DNA of 64,000 bases from Pseudogymnoascus destructans (Eukaryota > Ascomycota > Leotiomycetes > Thelebolales > Thelebolaceae), in contig NW_020167546.1 in the NCBI RefSeq assembly GCF_001641265.1, forward strand, positions 248,001 through 312,000. Reading direction: 5' to 3'. The notes under the pieces were generated by a model that was given only the letters and a program-made list of their open reading frames with translations, made no database searches and had not been told where the DNA came from. The translations under genes and the position numbers were made by a program. Each line of letters begins with the position of its first letter. Position 1 is the stretch's first letter. Shown in pieces: positions 8,400 through 20,002 of the stretch.

Positions 8400-10306
8400 C
8401 TAACATATATACCTGTACGCTTTCTTCCACTTAGGCCACGCCTTCTTCTCCAGCATCTCTTCCTCAATCAGTTCAGCAGTATCGAGCGCACGACGACCAG
8501 TAACCAAGTCCATATTGTGCGTGCGCATGAACGGTGTCTTGAAGTAGAACTTGTATGGGAAGTAGCAGAGCAACACGACAGGCGCCGCAAGGTATGCCAA
8601 GAAGAAATTCTCAGCGATCTCGTTGGAGGTCATCTGCTTCCAGCCAATAGGCCAGACGGCAGTCCAGAATTGAGCAACGAGCACGAGGCAATTGAGGATA
8701 AGGCCGAGCCAGGACCCATAGACGCCGACTTGGGAGCGGAATGCGAGCTCGTCGAGAGAATGACCTTGCTTTTTCCACGCAGAGCGGAAGCGAATATGAG
8801 CGAGGCAGATGGAACCCCATGTGAAGATGGAAGAGAGCCCAGAGAGGGAGTATAGCCAGTTGAGAGCGGTGTTGGACGTTTGTGGTCCACCAGCGACGAC
8901 GTAGCAGAGGAGACCGACGATCGATGAAACCCCTATGGCGACTATTGGGCGCCCTTTGCGGTCAATGTATGCCAGGATACGTGGCGCTTGGTTTTGTTCT
9001 GCGAGAGCGGCGAGAGTACGGGACGAGCCATACACGGCGGAATTACCGACGGACAGAACGGAAATGAGTACTACAACGTTCATTATCGATGGCAGAACGG
9101 CGATTGAGGCGTTTTCTATGGCGATGACGAAAGGTGAGGCCTTGGCATCAGTAGAACCAGTGCCGAGGAGTCTGGAGTCTCCGTATGGAACCAAGAGTGA
9201 CACGACGGTCAATGCGACCATGTAAAAGAGGCAGATACGCCAGAACACCTGCTTGATAGCGATTGGGAGGGTCTTGCGCGGGTTACCAGCTTCAGCAGCG
9301 GCCAAACCAACAAGCTCAGTTCCAGCGAAGGAGAAGGCGGCTGTGACAAAAACGCTACAAAGTCCCTTGAATCCATTGTTGAAAGGGCCAGAATGGATTG
9401 ATCCAGGTAGGTTTTTGGAGCTCTGGGTGTATCCTTGGTAGTCTGCTGGGACGTTGTCGGTCTTCCAATACCTGTTGCCAATATAGCCACCAACGGGGCC
9501 ACCACCGCAGTTGAGGACTATACCCAATACGATGAAGCCAATAACAGCGATGACCTTGATAATAGAGAAGACGAATTCAGCCTCGCCGTATCCTCGAACG
9601 CCAAATAAGTTTATTGAAACAATCAATACGAAGAAAATGGTGACCCATGCGGCAGAGTTGGTGTCCGCAGCTCCTGGCCAAAAAGATACGGTGATGGAAG
9701 CGGCGACAATTTCGAGCGGAAGAACGACCAACCACTGCATGGCATAGTTCAATCCCATGGCGAAACCCCAAGCAGGATCAATAAACCGTGTGGAATACGC
9801 AGAGAAAGATCCGGCTACAGGGAAAATAACTGCCAGCTCGCCGAGAGCCTGAACTGTGCAGAACAACATGATGCCAATGATTCCATATGCAATGATCAGA
9901 GATGCAGGTCCACCCCTGGAAAGCGCAGCGCCAGATGTAACGAAAAGGCCAGTACCTGGGGACTGTTAGCGACGTCTCTCTCTAATTGATTCTCGTAGAA
10001 CTCGCCAATTGAACCACCAATGGCAATCATTTGCAGATGCCTGCCCTTGAGCTTACGAGCGAGGCCAGAGTTGGCAGTGCGCTGCGCGGCACCCTCATGA
10101 TCGAAACCGCTGCCCTCGGCCTTGAAAGTATGGGTGCTTTTGGTTGTGGGGTCCCGCTTAAAACTGTCGACAATGCGTGTCAATATAGTTCCCTTTTGTT
10201 GCTCTTCGGCGCCGTCGAATACTAGTTGGTCGTCGCCGTTCTTGGGGGATGATCCACCATAATTACCATCCTTTTCAGGATCTCGCTCAAAAGGTTTTGT
10301 GGACAT
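8400..10306 (-). CDS. Amino-acid permease (fungal YAT family), two exons
   Basis: Exon 1 is 10306-10006 and exon 2 is 9955-8400, giving 618 residues. The product is a plasma-membrane amino-acid/proton symporter of the fungal YAT group of the APC superfamily. About 95 hydrophilic residues precede the first membrane segment, which starts with GGSIGTGLF across the splice junction. The conserved ALGELAVIFPVAGSFSAYSTRF block follows, then about twelve hydrophobic segments and an acidic tail ending in AYRYIC. A C-terminal aromatic-x-Cys is typical of fungal permeases. The intron has a GC donor. Three GATA motifs lie just upstream of the start. No stop or frameshift is seen, so it looks functional. 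Substrate preference cannot be told from the sequence. Confidence 0.93.
9956..10005 (-). other. 50-bp GC-AG intron in the permease gene
   Basis: On the minus strand the donor is G/GCGAGT, the branch site GCTAAC and the acceptor CCCCAG. Splicing here joins ATT-G to GT-ACT and restores the family motif IGTGLF. No GT donor in the segment gives an in-frame product with that motif. GC-AG introns are a recognised minor class. Confidence 0.85.
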
Positions 10307-10400
10307 TGTGCCTCTTGTATTCTCCGAGTATGCAATTATCTAACTTGAAGTATGCGGAGGGGATAAGTTGATGATAAGATGGCCGTTTAAATAGGAGTTG
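10307..10400 (-). promoter_or_regulatory. Permease upstream region with clustered GATA motifs
   Basis: GATAAG occurs at 10362-10367 and 10373-10378 on the plus strand. AGATAA lies on the minus strand near 10336-10341. All are within 75 bp of the start codon at 10306. GATA factors such as AreA/NIT2 activate amino-acid permease genes under nitrogen limitation in ascomycetes. The motifs are seen; the regulation is inferred, and some motifs could lie in the 5' UTR. Confidence 0.45.
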
Positions 10401-10599
10401 AGATGCGGGGAAGACCGTCCGTGCTAGAGTGCGACTCGGGAACGAGCTACTACTGTGCCCAACAACGGACCTTCGGATTCTCCATGAGATTAAAGGTGCA
10501 GAGCAGATTAAGCAGATGCATTTAAATGGCCATTGATAGCCAAAGGGGCTTTTATTGGGTGCACTAATTCTACTCATCTTGCCCGAGTAGGCAGCTGGG

Positions 10600-12322
10600 T
10601 AGTGGCGGAATGTTCAGTGTGTGGGCGAGGGTGATGTGGCTGGCGTGACTAGCGCTGCTTCGCCATCCGCTCCTGCCCTTTTCGTATTCGAGATGCATAT
10701 CGCAACATTTCAAGGACTAGTAAATCCGCTATTCGTAGTAAGACCCCGACGTAATAAGCCTCATAGGATAGGAGGCTTCTCCCCATACCCCACAAAGGCT
10801 CTCCCCATACAGTGGTGTTAGTTCATCGTGATCTTCTGACAGCCTTCTAGATGTTTGGGAAATAAAATCTGCACAACTGCGGTCTCGTGGTGGAGATCCA
10901 GTCCATCAGTCTTTCATTGTTCTCGTCGAAAGGCCTGTCACATTTAGGAGGACGGGACGGGAACTAGAAATAAGGACCAAATCACGATGAGGGATTTTTT
11001 GCGCTGCCTCAGGCCGCAACCACCCCCCTGCACCTACCCTTCTGAATTGGACCGTAGCCCCCACGGTCGCAACGTCGGTGCCAACTCAACCGTGGCTATA
11101 GCGATTCTGCTCGATGGCAGCGACCGTATATAGCTCAACCTTCGTAAAAAGCTGTAAATGGGCTCTTATATGCTGTATTACCGTACCTTACCTACACAGC
11201 AATATAAAACAAGTGCTAGAGTGAACGGTAGAAGCCTGTAGAACCCTGTTTGCGAATCGTAGGTGCTGTATTACTGTAGGCTTCGCTGCGTTTCGGTACA
11301 ATCGAAGCTCTCCTATAAAGTTATGGGGCCACTACTTAATTTAACACCACTATTGGCTACTACGATGACGGTCCAAAATCACGATTCTCATCGTGATTCG
11401 AGCGTTTTAGCAACTGTTGAACAGGCTGTTCAACACCCCCGTATGTAGTTAGTATAGAAATATAAGAATTTAGTGCCATAATCCCTGTACAAACCTTGCA
11501 AGCCCAAGCTCCACTACTTCCTATTTAGGACTTAGGACTGTAGAGGTTTAACAGTTACCTGTTGAAGACTTACAGCGAGCCATATTCCTGTTGTAGTTAG
11601 AGTATTTATTAGTAATCACCTTCACTAACTCTACAGCTTCAGTTCATGTAGCTGTAGAGTTAGTAATAAAGAGTCGTATGTATGATTGTATTATATTCAA
11701 TACAAGTAATAACTATGGCATCTTGACCCTAGAAGCAAACTCGGCTAGCCGATGGTATGTCAGCTAGTGGTACTACTAGAGAGTCGGCCCAAACTAGGCT
11801 GCATTATAGTTGCCCTAACCTTAAGCTATAGAAAGGATAATGGTAGCTAGGTAGGTGAGTAATTCTAAAGATCCTTAGCTAGGACATGATGAAGATCACC
11901 ACCTCTATCATTAACATCTATAGTATCAATGGATAGTAAGGTTCATACTAGACCTAGATACCAAGATAGTATAATAACATTAAGGTGTAATACGGTCTCA
12001 TTATGGACCGTAAGAATAGCCTAGTCTGTAAAGAGATCTTCTATATGATTCTGCAGCTGAATACATTATCTAGGTAGATTGTAGCAATAAGGCCATCTAA
12101 TTCCTTTAACTATGTAATATATGGTGGTATTAGCATTATGCCATTAAGTTGCAGGTTGTATATTCTCCTAATCCACATAACAAATTCCTCATTAAGCACC
12201 CCACCTTAGACAAGCATATTAACCTGTAAATGTAGCTGCTAAAGCCGTGACTATACAAATGAGCACTGTAAACAGGCTTAGACAATCTGCACACAAGAAC
12301 CCTAAGGCATTATAGGTAGGAT
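10600..12322. other. Intergenic, becoming AT-rich; no gene seen
   Basis: 10600-11150 has mixed composition without a convincing frame. From about 11150 the sequence is rich in TA dinucleotides and stop codons in all frames, as in RIP-decayed repeats. A short perfect palindrome, AATCACGAT and its complement, surrounds 11377-11398. I could not identify a family. Confidence 0.5.
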
Positions 12323-13230
12323 TGTAATGGTGGGTGCACCAGATGTGAGAATCTAGCCACCACGGAAGGGATGATTTTACTAAGACAACACACTGTCTTA
12401 GGAAACAGAGCCAAAGGGTTGTAGCTTAGACTATTCCACAACGCAGCAATCAAGTGTATGATGTAGTGGAGTGATTTAGACAAGTTGTACAAATGTTTGA
12501 GTCTGAGAACTCAGGGATAAGTCAGAGGTTAGCACCTCACTGACTTTTCAGAAACAAGGAGTAACAAGATCAATGCTTGGAAGCTTGGAAAAGACGTGGA
12601 AGTATGTGATAGTCAATTTACTGTATTGCCTGCTTGCCCTTTCTTAAGGAAAGGGCAATCCTATTTATGCTAAAGGAGTGTAGTTCTCTCATTTTCCAAG
12701 ACTTTCCATGACTAACCAGGCTTGGTAACTGTAGTCGACGTAAGAGAATCCCATAGAACCATCTCCTAGGTTCCTAGCCTATAGGAAGTGAAAGGAGGTC
12801 CAAGGTCAGAGTACCCCTATAGACAGATTATGTCATAACTTAACCAATCTTGTGGGTAACTAAGGAGCGATGACGTGTAATGAATCATAGACAGTTGTAG
12901 AAGCTTTTGGAGCTATCGTTCATGTTCCTAGGCCTCTAGTTGATAGAGATATGTCATGTGTAGTATTAGCCCAGTAACTAAGGAGTGATGTCATGTAATG
13001 AATCATAGAGGGTTGTAGAGATATGCTATGTGGTCATATCGGCCCAGTAACTAAGGAGCAATGACATGTAATAAATCATAGAGGGTTGTAGCAATCATTG
13101 AGTAGTATTGCTCTTGTTGTTGGTGTGATAAGCCAAAATATGTATAGTGACTTGTAGGTTTGAGGAGGAGATTTCCAAGTTTGCTCTTGAGTTTGATAGC
13201 AAACTGAGTGCAACGAATGTCAGTATGACA
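12323..13230 (-). repeat. V-type solo LTR
   Basis: Starts TGTAATGGTGGGTGCACC and ends CAGTATGACA, the reverse complement of the Gypsy-V LTR. On the right it abuts B-type gag sequence; on the left it abuts unrelated AT-rich DNA. No 5-bp target duplication is visible (AGGAT and GTCTG), so one flank was probably lost. Confidence 0.88.
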
Positions 13231-14998
13231 GTCTGGTAGTCTCCATTCCATTGGTTTTGGATGATCGCGACGCGGCTGCGGAATTGGGGAGTCAACTTGT
13301 TCCACATGTACCGAAACCATTCCGACTCGGAGACTTGTCCTGTGATAGCTGCACTTTGGAAACGACCCTTAAACTCTGGGAAGGTTTCGATAGCATGCCC
13401 CTTCTCTCCCATTTGCAGGTCATCGAAGAGGTTCCTGGCCTGTTCCATCTCGTTGACTGTGAAGTAGTATGAACCTAGTAGATCGATCATCTCCTCAGTA
13501 CTGCAGAACCCATGCGTAGCAGACAGGTATTGGGGCTCTAGGTAGGTCTTCGCCAGGCCTGTCGTAGTTCCCCATATCAATGCTCTTTTCAAGACGTCAG
13601 TAAGGTAGTGGTCCTCATTGACTATGAGTCAGTCCTGAATCGAAGCGCTCCATTGTAGGAAGGTATGTTCTATCCCATCGCTGAGAGGAAGGATTTTCTC
13701 AGAGATGGTTGATTTCTTATAGCGATTCGGAGGGTCCTCGGTGAGCATTCGTGATGACCCTGGAATCGATGGAGAACGAGTGTTCCGAAGAGGCGGCAAT
13801 TGAACTGTCTCAGGGGTGTTTCATGTGCGAGGTGTTTGTTGCTCCGTAGCTTTGACTGTGGCTATGTGTAAGGACAGTTCGAACTGAGGCTGACCTTCAA
13901 GTCTGCAGAAGTATCCAAAGTATAATGTGAAGACTTCGATACTCGAAGCAGTAGGACAAGGTATAGTAGTTCAGGCTCCAAAGCATATGCTTTATACCAC
14001 AGGGGTCAAGTGGTGAGACTAACAGGCTGGCCAAGTGGTTCGACTCGAAGTAAGGGAATGCAAAGTAAGTCGAAGCAGGAGGAATTGCAAGAAGGCCAAG
14101 TAGTATATAATTTGCTAGCTAAAAATCAATAAGAGACATGAGCAATAAGTGCTTATATAACAGTAAAAATCCCTAGTGCCAAATAAGCGAAGGCACTAAT
14201 TAACCGAACCCTAGCTAAGCGAGCCCTAATGCAGCAAGCCAATAACAAGAGAGCCTAAGCCAGTAGTCAACGTTTGGGCTGATCTAGGTCAGCAAGTGAA
14301 GCGAAGTGAGCGAAGTGAGCGAAGCAGGTGAAGTGAATGACATAGTGAAATAAGTACTAGAGACTAAAGCGAATCGAAGGGTCGTGACACAAATATCGAA
14401 GGAGTGTCATGACACTATGGGGGCGTCCACCGGCGGTGTGGACGGGATTCTGGTCTGGGCTGCCGTAAGGGTAACTAGTAGATCCTTGACCTCCTGTATC
14501 TGTGCTTCAAGGTGGGCCATTCGACTCGGGATGTCTTCGATGGCACAGCGGTCATAGCTGCAGCGGTGGTTTGTCTGGTAGTCATTCTAGGCAGTTGACC
14601 ATCGTTGTCTTGGGGTGTGTTTGATGTCAGCTTTCTCGACATATTGCCTCGGGTGTGTATCAGTACTGATAAGAAAGAGCTTGACTTCTGGTGGCTCGTA
14701 GCTATCAACACTCTTGTCCACAATTTCCTCTGTGCTAGGAGGGGGTTCTTAAGGATCTCGTATCCTATTTGGCGCCAACGCGTCAGTGACTTTACCAGCT
14801 TGTTCTGAAGAATCAAACCCTGATCCGCTGGCTGTCCGTGAGATCTCTGGAATCACGGCTATTTGAAGTTGTCAGGTCTCTCCTCCGAAACGTCACCGAG
14901 TTGCAGTCTATGGTGTAACGGTAGTTCTCCTGAGAGTTCCGGTGTGGGATATTATTTAAGTATGGCTGTCCCCGGCAGGAGTGATCTTTTTTGTATAA
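13231..14998 (-). pseudogene. B-type Gypsy gag relic and 5' leader, split by a T LTR
   Basis: 13231-13592 encodes a capsid segment (ALIWGTTTGLAKTYLEPQYL and onward) matching the Gag of copy B1 at 48111-48480. 13593-13866 and 14415-14816 give the gag N-terminal part (LVKSLTRWRQIGYEILKNPL), with frame breaks. 14817-14998 is the leader next to the LTR. The V LTR cuts the gag at 13230, so protease onward is missing. A T-type solo LTR occupies 13867-14414. Confidence 0.85.
13867..14414 (+). repeat. T-type solo LTR with perfect target duplication
   Basis: Starts TGTAAGGACAGTTCGAAC and ends GTGTCATGACA. CTATG flanks it at 13862-13866 and 14415-14419. Removing it rejoins the B gag sequence exactly as in the copy near 62130. 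A second copy lies at 63108-63622. Orientation is arbitrary, as no coding region is attached. Confidence 0.88.
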
Positions 14999-15370
14999 TG
15001 TAAGGACACAGGGCACCCAGCTCACAGTAATAGCATATGAGAGTGCGAGTCAGAGGCTAAACGGATGCTATCCTATAGGTCTACTACGAAGGATACAAAA
15101 AAGATGAAGGGGGAACCCCGTTAAGTTTGTTTCCTTAAGTACCCGAAACGGGCCCGACTCAGTTATCCCAGCCCTAGCCCTGAACCTTCCACCACAACAG
15201 GTCCGCATCGACCCTGAACCCTACACCCTTACCGTCCCCCACTATAGTGTAACTCGCTATGTCCTCCTCTACTGGTTCGAAACCACACCGAGTCGGATTT
15301 CATGCTTGTGGTGACCGTAACAGCTCTGAGGCAGGTTCTTCGAGTATCTAGGTAAGGAGGCATCCTTACA
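14999..15370 (-). repeat. B-type 5' LTR
   Basis: Starts TGTAAGGACACAGGG and ends GGCATCCTTACA on the plus strand. It belongs to the gag relic on its left. At 372 bp it is longer than the 247-257 bp LTRs at 39147 and 55842, differing in the middle (U3) part. Confidence 0.85.
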
Positions 15371-15987
15371 GGCTGGCTACGTCATTGCGAGATATTTTTG
15401 CGATTGGCTAGGTCGTAGGCAAGGCACTCTCAAGCCATATTGCGCATGTTGCAGTCACAAGAGGCTTCAGATGTGCGCGGCGACGAGGAAAGGCGTGAGA
15501 GAGGCAGCTTGAGCGGAACGCAGCTCAGCTCGTTCTCGCACCTTGACCGATCTGACGACCAGACGTCGATACTCAGAGGGCTCGTTGCCATTGCGAAGAG
15601 CTCTGTGGCATGGAAGGTGCAGCCATCGAAGAGTGTAAATCGAGGTTGTGGCTCTGTAAATGTGTTCATGTGCAACTGCGGGTTCTCAGCTGCGGCGAGG
15701 CCGAGCCGGGGAGTCCGTTGGGCGGGGCCATGCAGTGCGGAGGGGGGTGGAAGGGGCCAAGTGTGGCACGATGAGCGCAGCAGGTGCGAGAATGTTGGGA
15801 GGGAGGAGCGACAGTGGAGAGGGACAGAGTCGGAGGGGGGAGGGAGTGGCCCTTTTATAGAAGTTGAAAGCGGCGGCAGGCCCGTGCACGCGGGTTGCCG
15901 ATTAGGGGGGCGCTAAACCCGAAGCTCAAATACCACGATCTCTATTATAAAAATAAAAATTTAAGAGGGAGATTATTATTATATATA
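15371..15987 (-). other. GC-rich island, possible small gene with TATA box on the minus strand
   Basis: The composition differs sharply from the flanking transposons. On the minus strand TATAAAAGG lies at about 15851-15859. An 81-residue frame (15675-15430, MHMNTFTEPQPRFTLFDGC) begins about 180 bp downstream of it. It has no recognisable domain and ends close to the B LTR boundary, so it may be the 5' end of a host gene truncated by the insertion. A plus-strand frame in the same stretch looks like low-complexity shadow. Confidence 0.3.
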
Positions 15988-17845
15988 ACGTGGTTGTACA
16001 CCGAGTCGTGAATGTCACCGAGTCGTGAAACTTTTTTATACCCACCACTGTAAGGTATAATTAAACAACCACAACATGTATTAAAACTAAAACTATTCAG
16101 AATCTGATGAGGTAAGTACTTCTATGACCTCCTGACAAGTTCGTGCATTATGGCCAGCCCCCCCGCAAGTGCCACAATGTCGTACACCTGGTTGCCCCTC
16201 ATTCCTACCAACCCCTCCAGAGCGCTTCTCGCGATTTATTTGCTCCGTAACTGCCCTTTGGGACAAATCATCATGTGCATCCCCTACAGAAAGTGCACAC
16301 CCTTGACGGACACGAGACTTTTTAGCCCTCCGGCGTTTGCTAAGAGCTTCGTTTGCTGCTCGAAGGGTGCGGACTTCAGCTGACAATAAAGTCATTTCAT
16401 GTGCCAAAATCTCTGTCCCTTTAGCTAATGCAGTAACAGTAGCAAAAATGGGGGTTGGCGAGCTTCCTTGGTGCCGTGCAATGCGATTTTTAACTAGAGT
16501 AGTCTGTGAGAGAGCATCTATTGGGTTGCGAGACGTTTGAGAAACCCAAGGATCAGCGTCTATAGAGGGGGGTCCTGTAGGTGTAGGAGTCTGCAACTTG
16601 ACGTCTAGCTTTGAAATGATTACTTGCGGATCAAAGGGCACTAAACCAGCTCCGCGAAATCCAGCTTTGGCGTTTTGAGTTGTTATTGACTGGTTATAAG
16701 CTGCGTGGAAAGCTATAAAAAACTCAACCTTTGTAATATGGTTTATATGAGCCTTAATAAAGGTCTCAATTTGACGCCCATACATGCGTTTAAGAACACT
16801 AAAGCACCCAACATCAAGTGGCTGAGTTAGGTGAGACGAGTGAGGAGGTAGACAGAGAGTTATGATGTTGTTTGCTTGCAATATTCCTGAAACGCAGCTG
16901 ATTCGTGACTTTCATGCCCGTCTAAAACCAACATCCGATATGGTCCTTTTGCATGACTGCAAGTATGTTTATCGAAATGATGAAGCCATTCTAGACCTGT
17001 CTCGTTGTTGGTCCATCCATTGCTTGTTGGTTTAATTACCCAATTGTGAGGAAGGCCGCCTTCAGTATACCAACTTGAAAGGTGACATTTCCCTTGAACT
17101 ACTAAAAACGGAGGGATACTCCCGCCTTCAGCATTCACACAAACAATTGCTGTAGCCCATTCCCGATTGCCAGGCTGAACTGCCTTGCCTCTGCCACATC
17201 GATCGGTGCGCGTAACAACTAAAGCTGAGCTAATAACGCCCATCATGAAGCCCGTCTCGTCAAAGTTGTAGAAATCGCAGTCTTGGATGCCGTACTTTGC
17301 TCTCATGTTCTGCACAAGTTGAAACCACGCTCCAATAAGCTCAGGATCTTCGCACAAGGCTCTTTGAAAGTCATAAACGCGATTAAAACGCGTCTTTAAC
17401 TTGGGGTGGCGTTGTATAAATCGATATGCCCACCGCGTCCCAACGTGCTTTCCCCCACGCGATTCAAGGATATAATTTGCCATATCCTCCACACTAGCAG
17501 GCCGAGGTGCAAATCCTCTTGCATCCATATCCAATATATTTCGAATAATCACTTCCTCTTCTAGCTCAGTCAATTTATGACTATTGGCTTTGGTTTCGCG
17601 TCGAGAAGGTCGGCCGGCCATTCTATAAGTAAGCGTAGAATAAGGCACTTTATATAGTATTGATGCAGACCTGCGATTAAGCGATTTACATGTTTGAAGA
17701 GCCTCAATAGCTAGAATGATTCGCGCTTCTTGGGTTTGGATTTCCATTGGTAGTTGTGGAGGAAACGCATGTTGAAGTTCGTAGGTAGCTAAGTAGGGAA
17801 AAGTTCACGACTCGGTGACATTCACGACTCGGTGTACAACCACGT
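15988..17845 (-). mobile_element. Fot1/pogo-type DNA transposon P1
   Basis: Perfect 42-bp terminal inverted repeats (15988-16029 and 17804-17845) begin ACGTGGTTGTACACC. TA dinucleotides flank both ends, the duplication expected for the Tc1/mariner-pogo superfamily. Total length is 1858 bp, as for Fot1. Each repeat holds two direct copies of ACCGAGTCGTGAA, probably paired transposase-binding sites. The transposase frame inside carries a frameshift. Confidence 0.93.
16093..17747 (-). pseudogene. P1 transposase, broken by one frameshift
   Basis: The N-terminal part (17747-16860) has a CENP-B-like helix-turn-helix region and the first two catalytic Asp motifs, YNFDETGFMMG and LVLDGHESH. The C-terminal part (16881-16093) is in another frame and has the third motif (QPLDVGCF). 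It then has GFRGAGLVPFDP, a basic KRRRAKKSR segment and a CCHC knuckle, CGTCGGAGHNARTC. The two frames meet near 16870, where one base appears to be missing compared with the intact copy at 26290-27945. No premature stop is seen besides the frameshift. The family cuts and pastes DNA at TA sites. Confidence 0.9.
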
Positions 17846-17847
17846 TA

Positions 17848-17970
17848 TACTTAAAAGCTTTTACATATCCTTATATGTCTTTATAAGCATCTATAAGCAT
17901 CTATAAGCAATTACATTAGTAATTTATCTTATTTTATCTTATTGCAACTTAGTCCTAATTAGGTAATGTA
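17848..17970. other. Short AT-rich spacer between P1 and P2
   Basis: About 120 bp of very AT-rich sequence with a repeated TATAAGCATC. Nothing else is seen. Confidence 0.5.
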
Positions 17971-17972
17971 TA

Positions 17973-19807
17973 ACGTGCATGTATAACGAAAGTGCCAAAC
18001 AAGCGAAAGTGCCAAAATATCGCGACTACCCCATAAGAATTGCGATAAATCCACCACAACAATATAAATTAATTAAAACTACTCGGAGTCCTCTTTCTCA
18101 GACCTGTCTATTACAATCTGACAAGTGCGCGCATTGTGTCCAGTCTCACCACACTTGCCACAGCGACGTGCATGGGTTTCTTCCCTTGGCTTCCGACCAC
18201 TACTTGCCCTTATTTCTTGCTCTACTTGCTGCACAATGTCCCTCTCGTCCTCTAGCTCCTGTGCTACCTGTTGACTAAGTGATCCTCCTTCCTGTAGTTG
18301 TGTTTTTTTAGCTCTCCGGCGCTTGCTTAGCACTTCATTTGCCTGTCACAGGTTTTGGTTCTCTGCTTTTAACAATGCTAATTGATGCATTATTTGCGAT
18401 GCACCCTTTGTAAACTGGTCAACAGCTGCATAGATTGAGGTTGGAGAGCTATTTTGATGATGCGCAATTCAGTTTTTAATGAAAGTAGACTGTGATACAG
18501 CTTCAGTTGGGTTATTTGGTGTCTGAAAAACCCATGGTTGAGCGGTGTTTGGGCGAGAGGTTGGAGGTGTTGGCATCTTAAACCTAAGGTCAAGTGTAGA
18601 TATTACACTCAGGGCTAAATGGAAGAAGCCCAGCACCTCGGAACCCTCCCTGAATATTGCTTTCTGTCATTGCAATGTTAAATGCAGCGTGGAAGGCAGG
18701 AAAGAAGTCATCCTTAGTAATGTGAATAATATGAGCCCGCATCATATCTTCAATTTGCCGACCGTAAGCTCTCTTTAATGGGCCAAAACAGCCAACATCA
18801 AGTGGTTGGAGTATATGGGAAGAGTGAGCAGGCATACAAAGCGTAATAATGTTGTGTTCTTTGCAGTACTCCTCAAACTTGTCTGAGTGGTGGCTCTCAT
18901 GACCATCAAGGACTAACAAGCGATAACCACCAACACTCCGGGGCTTTGTGTGCTTCTCAAAATGCTGAATCCAATCCATACCTCTCTCGTTTGTAGTCCA
19001 GCCATTTGCAGTAACAGCAATTACCCAATCTGCTGGAAATCCGCTATTCTCATACCAAGATGCAAGGTGGTTTTTACCTGCCACAATGACAAATGGCGGC
19101 ACTGCCCAACCTTGAGAACTAACGCCTTGGATTACTGTAACCCATTCCCGATTGCCAGGCTGCACCTTTTTTGCCTTTGCCCGCCCATCTGAGCTCGTTA
19201 CTACCGTTGCGCTTGAGATGACGCCCATCATAAACCCAGTCTCATCAAAGTTGTAGATATCTGCATTGTTGATGCCATACTTTAGAATTGTGTTCCATAC
19301 AAGCTCAAACCAGCCACAAATGACTTCTGGATCTTCGCATTTAGCCCTCTGGTAGTCGTATTTTCGCTGGAAGCGTGTCCGGAGCTCTACATGGCGCTTA
19401 ACAAAGTTTGAAGCCCAACGTGACCCGACGCGTGGCGCGTCGCGTGTTGCAAGTAGTCGATTTGCCATATCTTCAACAATAGACAACTGAGGAGGGAACC
19501 CTTTAGCAGCTAAGTCAAGTATATACTGAACAAGAACTGATTCCTCTAGGTTACTTAATTTCTGTAAGTTGGCTTGGATATCGCGTCGTGAAGGTACGCC
19601 TTGTAAACGGTGACATAGCTTGCGGTGGTCTACGGAATAGATCCTAGCTGCAACTCGAAGGCGCAAATTTGGGTCGCTTTGCATAGCTTGGATAGCTAGC
19701 ACTAATTTGCTTTCATCATTTTTATGGCGCATGTTTTGTTGTGGAGGAATTTAACATTTAGTTGGGGGGGTGGGTCTCCTCATCAAAATCATCTCTTTGA
19801 TCATCTA
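17973..19807 (-). mobile_element. Pogo-type transposon P2, right end lost
   Basis: The left terminal repeat starts ACGTGCATGTATAACG after a TA. It contains the two direct motifs GCGAAAGTGCCAAA-like seen in P4. Similarity to P4 runs to about 19785 and then stops before the right inverted repeat. Element P3 starts at 19808. P2 therefore cannot be cut out by its own ends. Confidence 0.85.
18079..19732 (-). pseudogene. P2 transposase, degenerate
   Basis: Closely related to the P4 transposase. 19732-18590 is open for 380 residues and covers the helix-turn-helix, YNFDETGFMMG, LLVLDGHESHHS and the QPLDVGCFGPLK motif. The frame is then lost. A C-terminal piece at 18333-18079 still encodes KRRRAKKTQ and the knuckle CGKCGETGHNARTC. 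The region between is shifted or carries stops, so no full-length protein can be made. Confidence 0.88.
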
Positions 19808-20002
19808 ATCGTCAGTGTTTGCACCAACCACCCTATAGGTGGTTAGTGAAAGCAAGTTGCACACAGAAAGCAAGTTGCACATAGTCGTATAACCAAGAAG
19901 GAAATTACTTTAGAAAACACATACATTTCTCTTTCTTATCTATTTACTTGTGACAAAATGGCTTCCTTACACCTAATACTCTCGATCCTATAGAGCAAGC
20001 CC

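Noticed and set aside
8304..8400. Further permease exon downstream of 8400
   Set aside because: The frame already ends in the expected aromatic-x-Cys tail. No acceptor leads to a recognisable continuation.
15440..15916. Plus-strand GC-rich frame of 158 residues
   Set aside because: Low-complexity Gly/Arg composition without domains. The minus-strand TATA box and frame are somewhat more plausible.
16860..16881. Intron joining the two P1 transposase frames
   Set aside because: The frames overlap and the intact P4 copy has no intron here. A one-base loss is simpler.
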